In this document: piece after piece, positions 1-7,852 of the stretch
Layout: every line of letters begins with the position of its first letter
Numbering within the stretch: position 1 is the stretch's first letter
Assembly (NCBI GenBank): GCA_002701555.1
Contig: NZVS01000072.1
Span: forward strand, 35,765 to 57,472
Source: Alphaproteobacteria bacterium
Lineage (GTDB): Bacteria > Pseudomonadota > Alphaproteobacteria > Micavibrionales > Micavibrionaceae
Direction of reading: 5' to 3'
DNA length: 21,708 nucleotides
Notes under the pieces: generated by a model
Databases searched by the model: none
What the model saw: the letters and a program-made list of their open reading frames with translations, nothing else
What the model was told of the DNA's origin: nothing
Program-made: the position numbers and the translations under genes

Positions 1-128
1 ACGTCCAGCGTACCTTCAACGATCACCTCATCATCCGTATAAGCACGATTGGCATAGTGTGCTTTCATAACTGCGGGAAGGTTCTCCCAATCTGCGCCGA
101 ATATAGATTTGAAAATTGATTCACTCAT
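1..128 (-). CDS. DUF4166 domain protein, N-terminal fragment (continues beyond left edge)
   Basis: A reading frame too short to stand alone begins at the ATG whose complement is at 126-128 and runs off the window at base 1. The visible 42 residues begin MSESIFKSIFGADWENLP and continue with VMKAHYANRAYTDDEVIVEG. This resembles the start of DUF4166 proteins (short acidic start, F..lfG.dw..LP..v...H, then a beta strand with xVEGxxDV). The start overlaps the stop of the preceding DUF2269 gene by ATGA, which argues for translational coupling and a real gene. DUF4166 domains are often found next to, or fused with, SDR-type oxidoreductases and DUF2269 membrane proteins. No biochemical function is established to my knowledge. 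The family call rests on a short stretch recognised by eye. Confidence 0.6.
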   Translation of the reverse strand, partial: MSESIFKSIFGADWENLPAVMKAHYANRAYTDDEVIVEGTLD

Positions 129-592
129 ACGGGTTTAAAGACCATCAAGAAAAACACAGCGATTAGACCGATAAATGCAGGCCATCCCAAAAGGAACCAT
201 ATTTTAAAAAGTTTATAATACCGCGCTGGCAATGGTTTGCCCGTTTTCACCGCATGGGCCGTCATATTTTTAAGCTGTATCTGGATCCAAACTACAGGAA
301 GCCAACACAGGCCAGAAACAATATAAATGACATATGTTATCGCTAGCCATAAATCCATCCAGCCATAACCACCTTGCCAAACTAGCCAGAAACCTGTTGC
401 GGGCTGTACAATGACGGCAGGCAAGGTAAAAAAATAGTCTGCTAAAACCGTATTACGGGCGGCATAAAATTTTTCATGAATATTATTGGTGAAGTAAGAA
501 AGAAACATAAAAAAAGCAATGCCAATACCTGTTCCGAATAGAACAGTAGAACTAATGATATGAATTGTTTTTACAATTAAATACCAATCCAT
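125..592 (-). CDS. DUF2269-family integral membrane protein
   Basis: A 155-residue protein with about four hydrophobic segments: roughly residues 5-28, 48-70, 80-103 and 130-152. It starts MDWYLIVKTIHIISSTVLFG; the His-containing first helix followed by a G.G..F pattern is typical of DUF2269. The family is predicted to sit in the inner membrane and has no assigned reaction. It follows lptA by only 5 bases and overlaps the next gene by 4 bases (ATGA), so it is the fifth gene of the rnd-kdsD-lptC-lptA transcript. In many alphaproteobacteria lptB would occupy this position. Coupling to the DUF4166 gene suggests these two work together; whether they act with the LPS transport genes is unknown. 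Confidence 0.75.
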   Translation of the reverse strand: MDWYLIVKTIHIISSTVLFGTGIGIAFFMFLSYFTNNIHEKFYAARNTVLADYFFTLPAVIVQPATGFWLVWQGGYGWMDLWLAITYVIYIVSGLCWLPVVWIQIQLKNMTAHAVKTGKPLPARYYKLFKIWFLLGWPAFIGLIAVFFLMVFKPV

Positions 593-597
593 ACAGC

Positions 598-1395
598 TTA
601 CTCAGAAGACGGGAAGAAAAGGCCTTTGACGCGGCCGCCACCCTGTTCGCCAAACATTTGGGATACACCTGTTTCCAGATTGACTGTGGCGCGCACGCCT
701 TCAAGTTCGTTTTTGCCCTGAACCACTTTGACATCGCCGGTTAGCTCGGCAATGGAGGTATCGGCATCATATGTGGCGCGGTTACCTGTGGCCGTTTCGG
801 TTTCCGTCTTTATAACGACATTTCCTTCGGCTTCTGCGCGGTCAAGCCCGCCGCCATCCACCTTTGTCCATGCGGTCAGGGTGTCGCCCGTTATGCTGCG
901 ACCCGGTTCGCTGGCAACAGCATTGCCTGTGGCTATGAATTTATTCTCATTTGTAAAATATTGCAGGCTTTCCTCAGCTGTGACCGACATGTCGTCTTTT
1001 CCTGTGGCGGAAAGGTTGCCGCCCGTCAGCTCTGCGCGGCCTTCACTTACCAGATAAACACCGCGCGCACCCTTCACAATTCCGTCGGGCGAGGTGATGG
1101 TGACGTTGTTTTCGGCCTCAACCTTCCAGATGGATGTGTTGCCGCTTGCATCATCACGGTAATGCGCCTTTAAAATAGCGGCATTAATTCTGGTTTCGCC
1201 TTGTTGTGCCTGGGCATTTCCGCGCGCCACATATATGTTTTCTGCGCGACGCCATTCAAGCGCATCATCAGCAGTTATTTCGATAGGGCTGCTTTTCCCG
1301 TTCTCTGAGCCTGATAATCCTTGCGCATTTGCAAAAGTGCCAAATAACAACAATGCAAAAGCAGTTAGAAATAGTTTATAAGCCATGCGGGACAT
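598..1395 (-). CDS. lptA: LptA/OstA-like periplasmic LPS transport protein
   Basis: The 265-residue protein carries a signal peptide (MSRMAYKLFLTAFALLLFG then TFANAQ, cleavage probably after residue 24) followed by beta-jellyroll OstA repeats. The region opening SPIEITADDALEWRRAENIY and ending in VARGNAQAQQGETRI is the classic OstA start, and a second cycle of the same pattern runs from about residue 135 (TAEESLQYFTNENKFIATGN) to GDVKVVQG. LptA forms the periplasmic bridge that carries LPS from the inner-membrane LptBFGC complex to LptD in the outer membrane. It is longer than E. coli LptA (about 185 residues), as is common in alphaproteobacteria. It lies 3 bases after lptC, in the standard order. 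The start at 1395 has a purine-rich AAAGGCG upstream; an in-frame ATG three codons later (1384-1386) is the alternative. Confidence 0.88.
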   Translation of the reverse strand: MSRMAYKLFLTAFALLLFGTFANAQGLSGSENGKSSPIEITADDALEWRRAENIYVARGNAQAQQGETRINAAILKAHYRDDASGNTSIWKVEAENNVTITSPDGIVKGARGVYLVSEGRAELTGGNLSATGKDDMSVTAEESLQYFTNENKFIATGNAVASEPGRSITGDTLTAWTKVDGGGLDRAEAEGNVVIKTETETATGNRATYDADTSIAELTGDVKVVQGKNELEGVRATVNLETGVSQMFGEQGGGRVKGLFFPSSE

Positions 1396-1398
1396 TTT

Positions 1399-2088
1399 TT
1401 ATTCGCCTTTATCTTCATTATCCAAATTGTCGAGGGTAAGCTTTGCAGGTCCTTTAAAAATAAGCACGGAGGATTTACCGTCCGCATCCAGCCCGCTTGC
1501 ATGTATGTGGGCATCAGGGCCATCAGCTTCAACAGGGTCGCTCGTGCTGGCAGTATTATTCCGAACGTTCAGTTTAAGGGTATCGGTTCTCAGTGTATAA
1601 CCTGCATCGTGATCAAGCATAACGTCGCCTGAAAGATCGAGTATCTGATCGTTCTGGTTATAAAGTCCACCTACAGATTTCAGGGAAAAATTGGCACCAT
1701 CACTCATCCGCATATCGGCGGTTGGCTGTTCCAACGTTATAAAATCCATATTATCCGGTGACTGGAAGGCGCGTTCAGCCGTTAAAGTATAGGGTTGGTC
1801 GTTTTGGTCAACGGCCTCAAAACGTGGGGATATAAGCTCATTTTCTCCCATTTGCTGTGGTGCGACTTCTTCGATTGGGCGGATATCGGCAAATTCGTTT
1901 CTGTCCTGCATAATAAAGATAGCCAACACAACAAGTGCTCCAAGGATGGGAAGAAAAACACGCAGAAACCTGACATATTTCGTTCGCTTGCGATTGCGCT
2001 CTACCTGATGCTGATTGGCACCCGGTATATCAAGTTGCTCAAGGGATTTACGTTTGGGCGGCTGATCTATGTCCTGAACGCTTGTCAT
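1399..2088 (-). CDS. lptC: LptC-family LPS export protein
   Basis: A 229-residue bitopic protein. A basic cytoplasmic N-terminus (about 40 residues, with RNRKRTKYVRFLR) is followed by one membrane helix around residues 43-61 (FLPILGALVVLAIFIM). The periplasmic LptC jellyroll follows: ENELISPRFEAVDQNDQPYT, then TLTAERAFQSPDNMDFITLE and GGLYNQNDQILDLSGDVML. LptC sits in the inner membrane, joins the LptBFG ABC transporter and passes LPS to LptA. It lies 9 bases after kdsD and 3 bases before lptA. The 40-residue cytoplasmic extension is longer than in E. coli but usual for alphaproteobacterial members. Confidence 0.85.
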   Translation of the reverse strand: MTSVQDIDQPPKRKSLEQLDIPGANQHQVERNRKRTKYVRFLRVFLPILGALVVLAIFIMQDRNEFADIRPIEEVAPQQMGENELISPRFEAVDQNDQPYTLTAERAFQSPDNMDFITLEQPTADMRMSDGANFSLKSVGGLYNQNDQILDLSGDVMLDHDAGYTLRTDTLKLNVRNNTASTSDPVEADGPDAHIHASGLDADGKSSVLIFKGPAKLTLDNLDNEDKGE

Positions 2089-2097
2089 TGATGACCT

Positions 2098-3099
2098 TTA
2101 CGCTATGCCCGCCTGAAGGCATTGCTGTATTCGAAGTAGACCGCAAAGCTTACCTTCTTCTGTCACAATCAATGAGGTGATTGGTGTTTTGAAGTGGTTC
2201 ATCATAATATCCAGACCCTCTGCCGCTAGCGCGTCCGGCTTAATAGATTTAGGATTTGTACTCATAACGTTTTCTGCTGTGAGAGTCAGGAAATCAGGGC
2301 CCATAAAGCGCTTAAGGTCACCGTCGGTTATAATGCCCATAACCGTTTTATCTTCGGCAGTAATAATAGCTGAGCCAATATTTTTTTCTGCCATAACAAC
2401 TATAACTTCGTCCATCGTCATAGCAGGGGAAACACACGGAAGCTCTTCAAGTGGCAACATAAGGTCTTCAACTTTTTTAAGCTTCTGGCCAAGTTTCCCT
2501 CCCGGATGGAATTGGGAGAAATCTTCACGCGTCAGGCCCATCATTTCCAAAAGTGTGACAGCAAGCGCATCGCCAAGTGCCAGCATCATGGTGGTTGATG
2601 TTGTGGGTGCCATTCCGATAGAGCAGGCTTCTTTAGCCTTTGGAATTAAAAGCGCAAGGTCGCTATGCTTTGCAAGCGCGCTATTCGGATTGCTTGTCAT
2701 CGCAATAAGGGTGATATTAAAGCGACGTGTGTAAGCAATTATATCTGAAAGCTCAGAATTTTCTCCTGAATTAGAGAGAAGCAAGACAATATCTTCTTCC
2801 GTAATCATGCCCAAGTCACCGTGGGAGGCCTCGTTGGGATGTACAAAGAATGAAGGCGTGCCAGTAGAGGCCATAGTGGCGGCAATCTTGGTGGCGACGT
2901 GTCCCGACTTACCTATCCCGGATAAAATAAGGCGCCCGTTTTTGCGGGATTTCATTTCTGAAATCAAAGTTATGGCTTTATCAAAGCTATCGTCAATATT
3001 TTCTGATAGTGCCTTCAAACCCTCGATTTCCACGCCTAGTATGCGGCGTGCACTTTCCAGCGTGTCTATTTTTGAAGGTGTTTTCATAGGCAATGTCAT
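2098..3099 (-). CDS. kdsD: Arabinose-5-phosphate isomerase (Kdo synthesis)
   Basis: A 333-residue protein, close to the 328 of E. coli KdsD. The N-terminal SIS domain (about residues 40-195) contains LILSGIGKSGHVATKIAATM, then STGTPSFFVHPNEASHGDLG, and later LLSNSGENSEL and GMAPTTSTTMMLALGDALAV, all diagnostic of the KpsF/GutQ/KdsD sugar isomerases. Two CBS domains follow (about 212-270, IGSAIITAEDKTVMGIITDG; and 280-333). It interconverts ribulose-5-phosphate and arabinose-5-phosphate, the first step towards Kdo. It is followed 9 bases later by lptC. The start at 3099 has an upstream AAGAAGATG; M5 (MKTPSK) is a possible alternative. Confidence 0.93.
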   Translation of the reverse strand: MTLPMKTPSKIDTLESARRILGVEIEGLKALSENIDDSFDKAITLISEMKSRKNGRLILSGIGKSGHVATKIAATMASTGTPSFFVHPNEASHGDLGMITEEDIVLLLSNSGENSELSDIIAYTRRFNITLIAMTSNPNSALAKHSDLALLIPKAKEACSIGMAPTTSTTMMLALGDALAVTLLEMMGLTREDFSQFHPGGKLGQKLKKVEDLMLPLEELPCVSPAMTMDEVIVVMAEKNIGSAIITAEDKTVMGIITDGDLKRFMGPDFLTLTAENVMSTNPKSIKPDALAAEGLDIMMNHFKTPITSLIVTEEGKLCGLLRIQQCLQAGIA

Positions 3100-3126
3100 A
3101 TCATCTTCTTTTGTTAGGAAAAGGTC

Positions 3127-3741
3127 TTACGAATGTGAAAAAATATCCGTCTCTGCCCAGCCAGAAAGGTCTAGCTCTGCCCGTGTTGGCAGGAACTCAA
3201 AACAATTTTTAGCCAAGTTTGTGCGGCCTTCTCGCTCAAGGCGGGCGATCAGACCGTCGCGAACTTTATGCAGATACAAAACATCACTTGCAGCATATTT
3301 AATTTGCTGTTCTGTTAATTCTTCAGCCGCCCAGTCGGAACTCTGCTGCTGCTTATCAAGCTCTGTATTACAAAATTCGCGAACGACATCTTTGAGGCCG
3401 TGGCGATCAGTATAGGTGCGCGTCAGTTTTGACGCGATTTTTGTGCAAAAGACAGGCGAGCAGTCAGCGCCAAGATAATGTTTCATCACAGCGACATCGA
3501 AGCGCGCAAAATGAAAGATTTTTTCAACTGATTTATCTTCCAGTAATTTCTTTAGGTTCGGAGCCGAATAATCTTCGCCATCCATTTGCACGATGTGGAC
3601 TGTGCCGTCACCGGCGGAGAGTTGCACGAGGCACAACCTGTCCCGCAAAGGATTTAATCCCAATGTTTCGGTATCGATAGCAACGCTTTTACCAAAATCT
3701 AAGCCGTCCGGCAGGTCGTTTTTATGTATCTGGACTGTCAT
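3127..3741 (-). CDS. rnd: Ribonuclease D-type 3'-5' exonuclease (short form)
   Basis: A 204-residue DEDDy exonuclease. Motif ExoI is AIDTETLGL (D23, E25), ExoII is IFHFARFDVAVM and ExoIII is YAASDVLYLHKVRD, with the Tyr and Asp that coordinate the metal ions. It lacks the C-terminal HRDC domains of E. coli RNase D (375 residues), as expected for the short alphaproteobacterial form. Its role is 3' processing of tRNA and other small RNAs. It is the first gene of the minus-strand operon, 27 bases before kdsD, the usual alphaproteobacterial arrangement. The promoter must lie in the 177-base region shared with trkH. Confidence 0.88.
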   Translation of the reverse strand: MTVQIHKNDLPDGLDFGKSVAIDTETLGLNPLRDRLCLVQLSAGDGTVHIVQMDGEDYSAPNLKKLLEDKSVEKIFHFARFDVAVMKHYLGADCSPVFCTKIASKLTRTYTDRHGLKDVVREFCNTELDKQQQSSDWAAEELTEQQIKYAASDVLYLHKVRDGLIARLEREGRTNLAKNCFEFLPTRAELDLSGWAETDIFSHS

Positions 3742-3918
3742 AATATCAAAGGCTATATGTGAATGTATGTGTCATCTTAAATTTACCCCTAAGGGTTTAT
3801 CCTTCTCCTGAACAAAATGCAAGATTTTGCTGTTTTTTGAAAGGTCTGGTGATCTGAATTTTCAAATAAATATAAAAATCTGTGGCTTTTTCTAAAGACC
3901 TTACGCAAGATAAGGGCC
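3742..3918. promoter_or_regulatory. Divergent intergenic region between rnd operon and trkH
   Basis: These 177 bases must hold the promoters of both the rnd-lpt operon (minus) and trkH (plus). They are AT-rich and contain two short inverted repeats: ACCC-cTAA-GGGT at about 3785-3796 and CAAAAT-GCAAG-ATTTTG at 3813-3829. For trkH a TTGAAA at 3837-3842 precedes an AT-rich stretch (AATAAATATAAAAAT), but no box at standard spacing is convincing. AAGG lies just upstream of the trkH ATG at 3919. I could not fix either transcription start. Confidence 0.4.
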
Positions 3919-5361
3919 ATGTTATCACTCGTTTCATATACACTTGGTATTCTTTCGATTATATACGGGGCCGCAATGCTTGTGCCACTGGGATTCGAGT
4001 TTGCCGAATCCGGGGTTGATACTGCGGCGTTTTTGATTGCGTCAATACTTGCCCTTTTTCTGGGCGGCTTACTCTTTTTTGTGAGCAATAATGACCAGAA
4101 GAGCATGACGGCCGCACAAGCCTTTTTACTGACTACGATAAGTTGGTTTTGGATGGCGCTTCTATGTGCGCTACCACTATATATAAGTACGCTTGATCTG
4201 ACACTTACAGATGCTTTTTTCGAAGCGATGTCGGGATTGACCACTACGGGCGCAACCGTGCTTACTGATCTGGAAAATACATCACGCGGCGTTCTTGTCT
4301 GGCGTTCGATCAGCCAATGGTTCGGGGGTTTCGGTATAATAGCCTTTGCAATCATTCTGCTGCCTGTTTTGCGTGTCGGGGGTATGCATCTTTTTCATGC
4401 AGAGTCTTCAGATCGTTCAAGCAAATCAATCCCGCTTACCGCGCATTATATATATTCTCTGATGAGTGCTTATGTTTTCCTGACATTTCTTTGCTATATC
4501 ACATATTCGCTTTTGGGCATGAATCCGTTTGACGCCTTTAATCACTCATTAACAACAGTTTCGACCGGCGGGTTTTCGACACATGATACCTCATTTGCCT
4601 TTTTTGACAGTCAAGCCCTCATGTTTGCATCAACGATCTTCATGTTATCCGGCGCTATTCCTTTTGTCCTTTACACAAACTTGATCTTTCAGAAAAAATT
4701 AAATTTCTTGCGTGATGAGCAGGTTGTTGCCTTTTTAAAAATTATCCTGCTGACCACGTTTTTTCTCCTGATTGGTGAAATTTTCACTGGCGAGCAATCT
4801 TTTTTTAACGAGGTTATACCCGCTTTGTTCAATGTGGTATCGGTTATTACCACCACCGGCTATGTGTCCGAAGACTATCAGTTATGGGGTGGTTTTGCCG
4901 TAGGTATCTTCTTTTTCCTGACCTATTTGGGATCTTGCGCCGGGTCGACATCAGGGGGCCTAAAGATTTTTAGAATTGTTATATTAATGCGGGTTATAAA
5001 GCATCAATTACAAAAACTTATTTATCCGAATGGCGTTTTTGCAACCGAATATAACGGTAAGGCCGTAAAAACAGAGACGATACTCTCTATTGTCGGGTTC
5101 TTCTTCATATATCTTTTTACAAACCTGGTGCTAGCAATGCTGCTTAGTACAACTGGAGTGGACTTTATTACAGCAGTTTCAGGATCGGCTACGGCAATTG
5201 CAAATGTGGGGCCGGGTCTCGGAGAGGTTATAGGGCCAGTAGGAAATTTCAGTACTTTGTCCGATACCGCAAAATGGTATCTGTCAGTGGGTATGCTGGC
5301 TGGAAGACTTGAGATACTAACCATGTTAGTATTGTTCATCCCTGCCTTATGGAAGAGTTGA
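3919..5361 (+). CDS. trkH: TrkH-family potassium uptake protein
   Basis: A 480-residue polytopic membrane protein, matching the usual TrkH length (about 483). It has about ten or more membrane segments and four pore-loop repeats with selectivity-filter patterns: LTTTGATVL (near residue 108), TTVSTGGFSTHD (near 215), VITTTGYVSEDY (near 312) and ATAIANVGPGLG (near 430). The GSCAGSTSGGLKIFRI segment is also characteristic. TrkH moves K+ into the cytoplasm with a cytosolic TrkA regulator, which is not in this window. An AAGG precedes the ATG. It is transcribed divergently from the rnd-lpt operon and is followed after 85 bases by an unrelated signalling gene, with no obvious terminator between. 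Confidence 0.93.
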   Translation: MLSLVSYTLGILSIIYGAAMLVPLGFEFAESGVDTAAFLIASILALFLGGLLFFVSNNDQKSMTAAQAFLLTTISWFWMALLCALPLYISTLDLTLTDAFFEAMSGLTTTGATVLTDLENTSRGVLVWRSISQWFGGFGIIAFAIILLPVLRVGGMHLFHAESSDRSSKSIPLTAHYIYSLMSAYVFLTFLCYITYSLLGMNPFDAFNHSLTTVSTGGFSTHDTSFAFFDSQALMFASTIFMLSGAIPFVLYTNLIFQKKLNFLRDEQVVAFLKIILLTTFFLLIGEIFTGEQSFFNEVIPALFNVVSVITTTGYVSEDYQLWGGFAVGIFFFLTYLGSCAGSTSGGLKIFRIVILMRVIKHQLQKLIYPNGVFATEYNGKAVKTETILSIVGFFFIYLFTNLVLAMLLSTTGVDFITAVSGSATAIANVGPGLGEVIGPVGNFSTLSDTAKWYLSVGMLAGRLEILTMLVLFIPALWKS

Positions 5362-5446
5362 TAAGCGTGATATTTTGAGTCTTTCCAAAAAATACTATTC
5401 GTGAAAATATAGAAATAAGAAAAACCACATAAATGGACTAGAAGTT

Positions 5447-6256
5447 GTGAAAATATTACTTATAGATAGAGATGAGGCATCAAGCAATCAAATCGCCCTA
5501 AGACTACAATCTATGGGATATGATGTGATGGTTGAAACGTCTCGTGAAATCGCACTGGAAATGGTAGGAAAACAGGATTTCAAAATAGTAATTGCTGATC
5601 CTTCGCCTTTAAGGGAGCCCCGCCAATTTTTTACGGCTCTGCGTAATGCTTCAAAATCCTACCCTTATATAATCATGCTAAATCATGAGAAGCCGGAAAA
5701 TATTCTTAAATCCGGGGCGAACAAGTTTATAAATAAACCTGTAGACCCGAGTGTATTGGAAAAAATAATTCTGGAAGCAACGGACCTTTTACAGCTTCGT
5801 AGTAAATTATCAGATATAAAAACGGATTATCCCAGTGAGAGGGGGATTATATCGAAATCTGCCTTCAATCAGATTTTCTTGTCTTGCGTTGAGCGTGCTG
5901 ACAGACATGGCGAGCCAACTTTTTGTTTGTTTATAAAGGTGGAAAATTATAGACAGCTCAACGCGGACAGTTCTGATGCTGCAAACCTTGCAACAGCCAA
6001 ACTGGCTCATGAATTATCAGCAACAAGACGGCAAAGTGATATACTTGGGCAGCTTGACGAGGCTGAGTATGCTGTACTTTTTTTGCTTATTTCTTCCGAG
6101 GGAGAGCCCCATGAGGCAAGTTTGCGATTTATGGACAGTCTTTCATCTGTTAAGGGCTTTAAAGACAGGCCTGAGCTTGAGGTGGTTATAAACCTTAAGC
6201 TTGTTGAGCTTCCGTCTGGTGCTACGCTTTTAGATAAAAGCTTCTCAGCCCAATAA
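5447..6256 (+). CDS. Receiver domain with degenerate GGDEF-like domain
   Basis: A 269-residue protein starting at GTG; the only nearby ATG (5433) meets a stop after two codons. Residues 1-115 form a CheY-like receiver: ILLIDRDEASS with acidic residues D7 and D9, the presumed phospho-acceptor in IVIADPSP (D51), and the conserved lysine in NKPVDP (K97). The usual Thr/Ser of the fourth strand is Asn (LNHEK, N79). Residues about 127-260 align by eye with a GGDEF domain: a FCLFIKVENYRQLNADS strand-helix, then DILGQLDEAEYAVLFLL where GGDEF should stand. With LDEAEY in that place, diguanylate cyclase activity is unlikely. It may sense phosphorylation or bind a nucleotide. It lies 131 bases upstream of the polysaccharide export genes, so a regulatory link is plausible but inferred. 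Confidence 0.68.
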   Translation: MKILLIDRDEASSNQIALRLQSMGYDVMVETSREIALEMVGKQDFKIVIADPSPLREPRQFFTALRNASKSYPYIIMLNHEKPENILKSGANKFINKPVDPSVLEKIILEATDLLQLRSKLSDIKTDYPSERGIISKSAFNQIFLSCVERADRHGEPTFCLFIKVENYRQLNADSSDAANLATAKLAHELSATRRQSDILGQLDEAEYAVLFLLISSEGEPHEASLRFMDSLSSVKGFKDRPELEVVINLKLVELPSGATLLDKSFSAQ

Positions 6257-6277
6257 TTATCCACAATCTGTGGAAAA
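6257..6277. promoter_or_regulatory. Pair of inverted DnaA-box-like sequences
   Basis: Immediately after the stop of the receiver gene, TTATCCACA (6257-6265) matches the consensus DnaA box exactly. Three bases on, TGTGGAAAA (6269-6277) is the complement of TTTTCCACA, a known weaker variant. The CCACA/TGTGG cores form an inverted repeat around ATC. It sits about 30 bases upstream of the extended -10 element of the next gene, so DnaA could affect that promoter. Function is not shown by the sequence alone. Confidence 0.45.
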
Positions 6278-6299
6278 CTCTGGTCAGAACATTTCCAAA

Positions 6300-6308
6300 T
6301 GCTATAAT
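6300..6308 (+). promoter_or_regulatory. Extended -10 promoter for the polysaccharide export genes
   Basis: TGCTATAAT is a perfect extended -10 element (TGnTATAAT). No good -35 lies at 16-18 bases upstream, which extended -10 promoters tolerate. It predicts a start near 6315 and a leader of about 73 bases before the ATG at 6388. The leader opens with the 8-base palindrome CGCATGCG (6318-6325) and can form a hairpin, CGTCCG-tttct-CGGGCG (6324-6340). Confidence 0.55.
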
Positions 6309-6387
6309 TAGGTGATTCGCATGCGTCCGTTTCTCGGGCGTTCTCACCATAATTATTCACGCTTTTACCCTTTCTAAAGCACCTAAC

Positions 6388-7770
6388 ATGTTTATAAAAC
6401 GTATTTTTTCCGGCTATTTAAGGCTGTGCTTGTTGCTATGTTTGATGGCAATTGCGCAGGCTACAATAATGCAGGTGAAAGTTGTTAAGGCGGCCGAAGC
6501 TGTATCTGAACCAACCGAAGAAGATGCAAATTTCGGTGAGGTATATGATGTAAGATCAATCTCACGCGAGCCAGATGAAGAAACCTTTATTCCTGTTCAA
6601 GACAGGCAGTTTCCCGACCTTTCTCCGAAAGGTGTAATAATAGGTAAGTTGAATGTTTTACCAAAGCTGTCCTTTGAAAGTCGTTATAACGATAATTTGT
6701 ATGCGACTAATGATGACGAGACATCAGACCTTTCTGAGCATATTATACCAGCTATAACAATTAGGACTTTGCAGGACAGGCATTTTTTCGGACTTCAGGC
6801 AAATGCCGAAATCATAAAACATCTTGAACAAACATCGGAAGACCGCGAAAACTATTTCGTTAGCGCGGGTGGTTATTTCGAGGCGCGCCACGATCTTCTA
6901 TTGCCCTATAATCTTACCTATACTGTCAACCACCAGAATAGGACGGATAATTTATCACGGGTATTTACACGCGAGCCTTTAGAGATTGCAGAGTTGGTAG
7001 CGGAAGCCGGAGTTGCCTATAAACCAAATCGCATCGGACTGTCAGCAACCGGGCGACACATTCGAAAAAGATTTGATGACGGTGTCTCTCTACAAGACCC
7101 CACAGTCCGTGTTGTCAAAAGCGATGCAGATTTCAATACCAACGAATTAGAGCTAGAGGCGACATATGAATTTCCTGTAAATCATACTGCCTTTATCCGC
7201 GGTATCGCCGGAAAGACTGAGTTCGAGGACAGCATTTATGATGATGGAAGCAATACATATACTGGTACATTCAGGGACAGCGTCAATGGGCGTATACTAG
7301 CCGGTATTATTACCAATTATAAAGGGATTGTCTTGAGTGACATAGGTATTGGTTACGCTACCGCAGATTATGATGATGATACAATTGAAGATGTCAGCAG
7401 TTTCGCTGTTGATGCAGACATTGACTGGAACATAACCAAACTTACAACGCTGGGTTTAAATGTAACCAGAAGCATCGTTCAAGATAACGAAATTATTCAG
7501 GGTATAGTTCAAACCGCAGGAACATTCGCCGTTGATCACGAATTGCAAAGGAATTTACTTCTTAATGGGTATATAACATATCTAAACCGTGATTTTGAAA
7601 ATATCACACGGGAAGATGATTTGTATAGATTGGGATTGGGTGTTTTGTACCGGCCAAGTCCTTATTTCAACATAAAAGGCGAATATATTCATACGAATCA
7701 GGACAGTACATTGGCGGGCAATGAGTTTGATCAAAATATATTTATGGTCAGATTAACAGGTCAATATTAG
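6388..7770 (+). CDS. Outer-membrane beta-barrel protein, BBP2_2-like, exopolysaccharide locus
   Basis: A 460-residue protein with a signal sequence (MFIKRIFSGYLRLCLLLCL then MAIAQATIMQVKVVKAAEA). From about residue 85 a repeated pattern of alternating amphipathic strands begins: PKLSFESRYNDNLYATND, then DLSEHIIPAITIRTL and the HLEQTSEDRENYFVSAGGYF region. It ends with an aromatic-terminated strand (NIFMVRLTGQY), the usual outer-membrane beta signal. The yNDNlyaT..D...D pattern near the start is characteristic of putative beta-barrel porin 2 (BBP2_2), common next to Wza/Wzc-like genes in alphaproteobacteria. It probably forms or assists the outer-membrane pore for an exopolysaccharide. It precedes the Wza-like gene by about 150-170 bases and has its own extended -10 promoter. 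Confidence 0.75.
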   Translation: MFIKRIFSGYLRLCLLLCLMAIAQATIMQVKVVKAAEAVSEPTEEDANFGEVYDVRSISREPDEETFIPVQDRQFPDLSPKGVIIGKLNVLPKLSFESRYNDNLYATNDDETSDLSEHIIPAITIRTLQDRHFFGLQANAEIIKHLEQTSEDRENYFVSAGGYFEARHDLLLPYNLTYTVNHQNRTDNLSRVFTREPLEIAELVAEAGVAYKPNRIGLSATGRHIRKRFDDGVSLQDPTVRVVKSDADFNTNELELEATYEFPVNHTAFIRGIAGKTEFEDSIYDDGSNTYTGTFRDSVNGRILAGIITNYKGIVLSDIGIGYATADYDDDTIEDVSSFAVDADIDWNITKLTTLGLNVTRSIVQDNEIIQGIVQTAGTFAVDHELQRNLLLNGYITYLNRDFENITREDDLYRLGLGVLYRPSPYFNIKGEYIHTNQDSTLAGNEFDQNIFMVRLTGQY

Positions 7771-7852
7771 AAATGGGAAAATAAAATAAATTATATACAT
7801 CAATAGCTTATAAGGAGAAAATCAAGAGTAAAGAGAAAATATAAAAGGGGTG

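Noticed and set aside
728..1173. Overlapping plus-strand frames opposite lptA
   Set aside because: They are antisense shadows of lptA without independent support.
2177..2734. 185-residue plus-strand frame opposite kdsD
   Set aside because: It is antisense to well-conserved kdsD codons and has no recognisable features.
2807..3415. 202-residue plus-strand frame spanning the kdsD-rnd junction
   Set aside because: It is antisense to two conserved genes and has no ribosome site.
3789..4355. 188-residue minus-strand frame opposite trkH
   Set aside because: It is a shadow of the trkH coding sequence and shows no family resemblance.
6261..6273. CCACA/TGTGG inverted repeat as a terminator of the receiver gene
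   Set aside because: The stem is only 5 pairs with a 3-base loop and no T run follows; the DnaA-box reading fits better.
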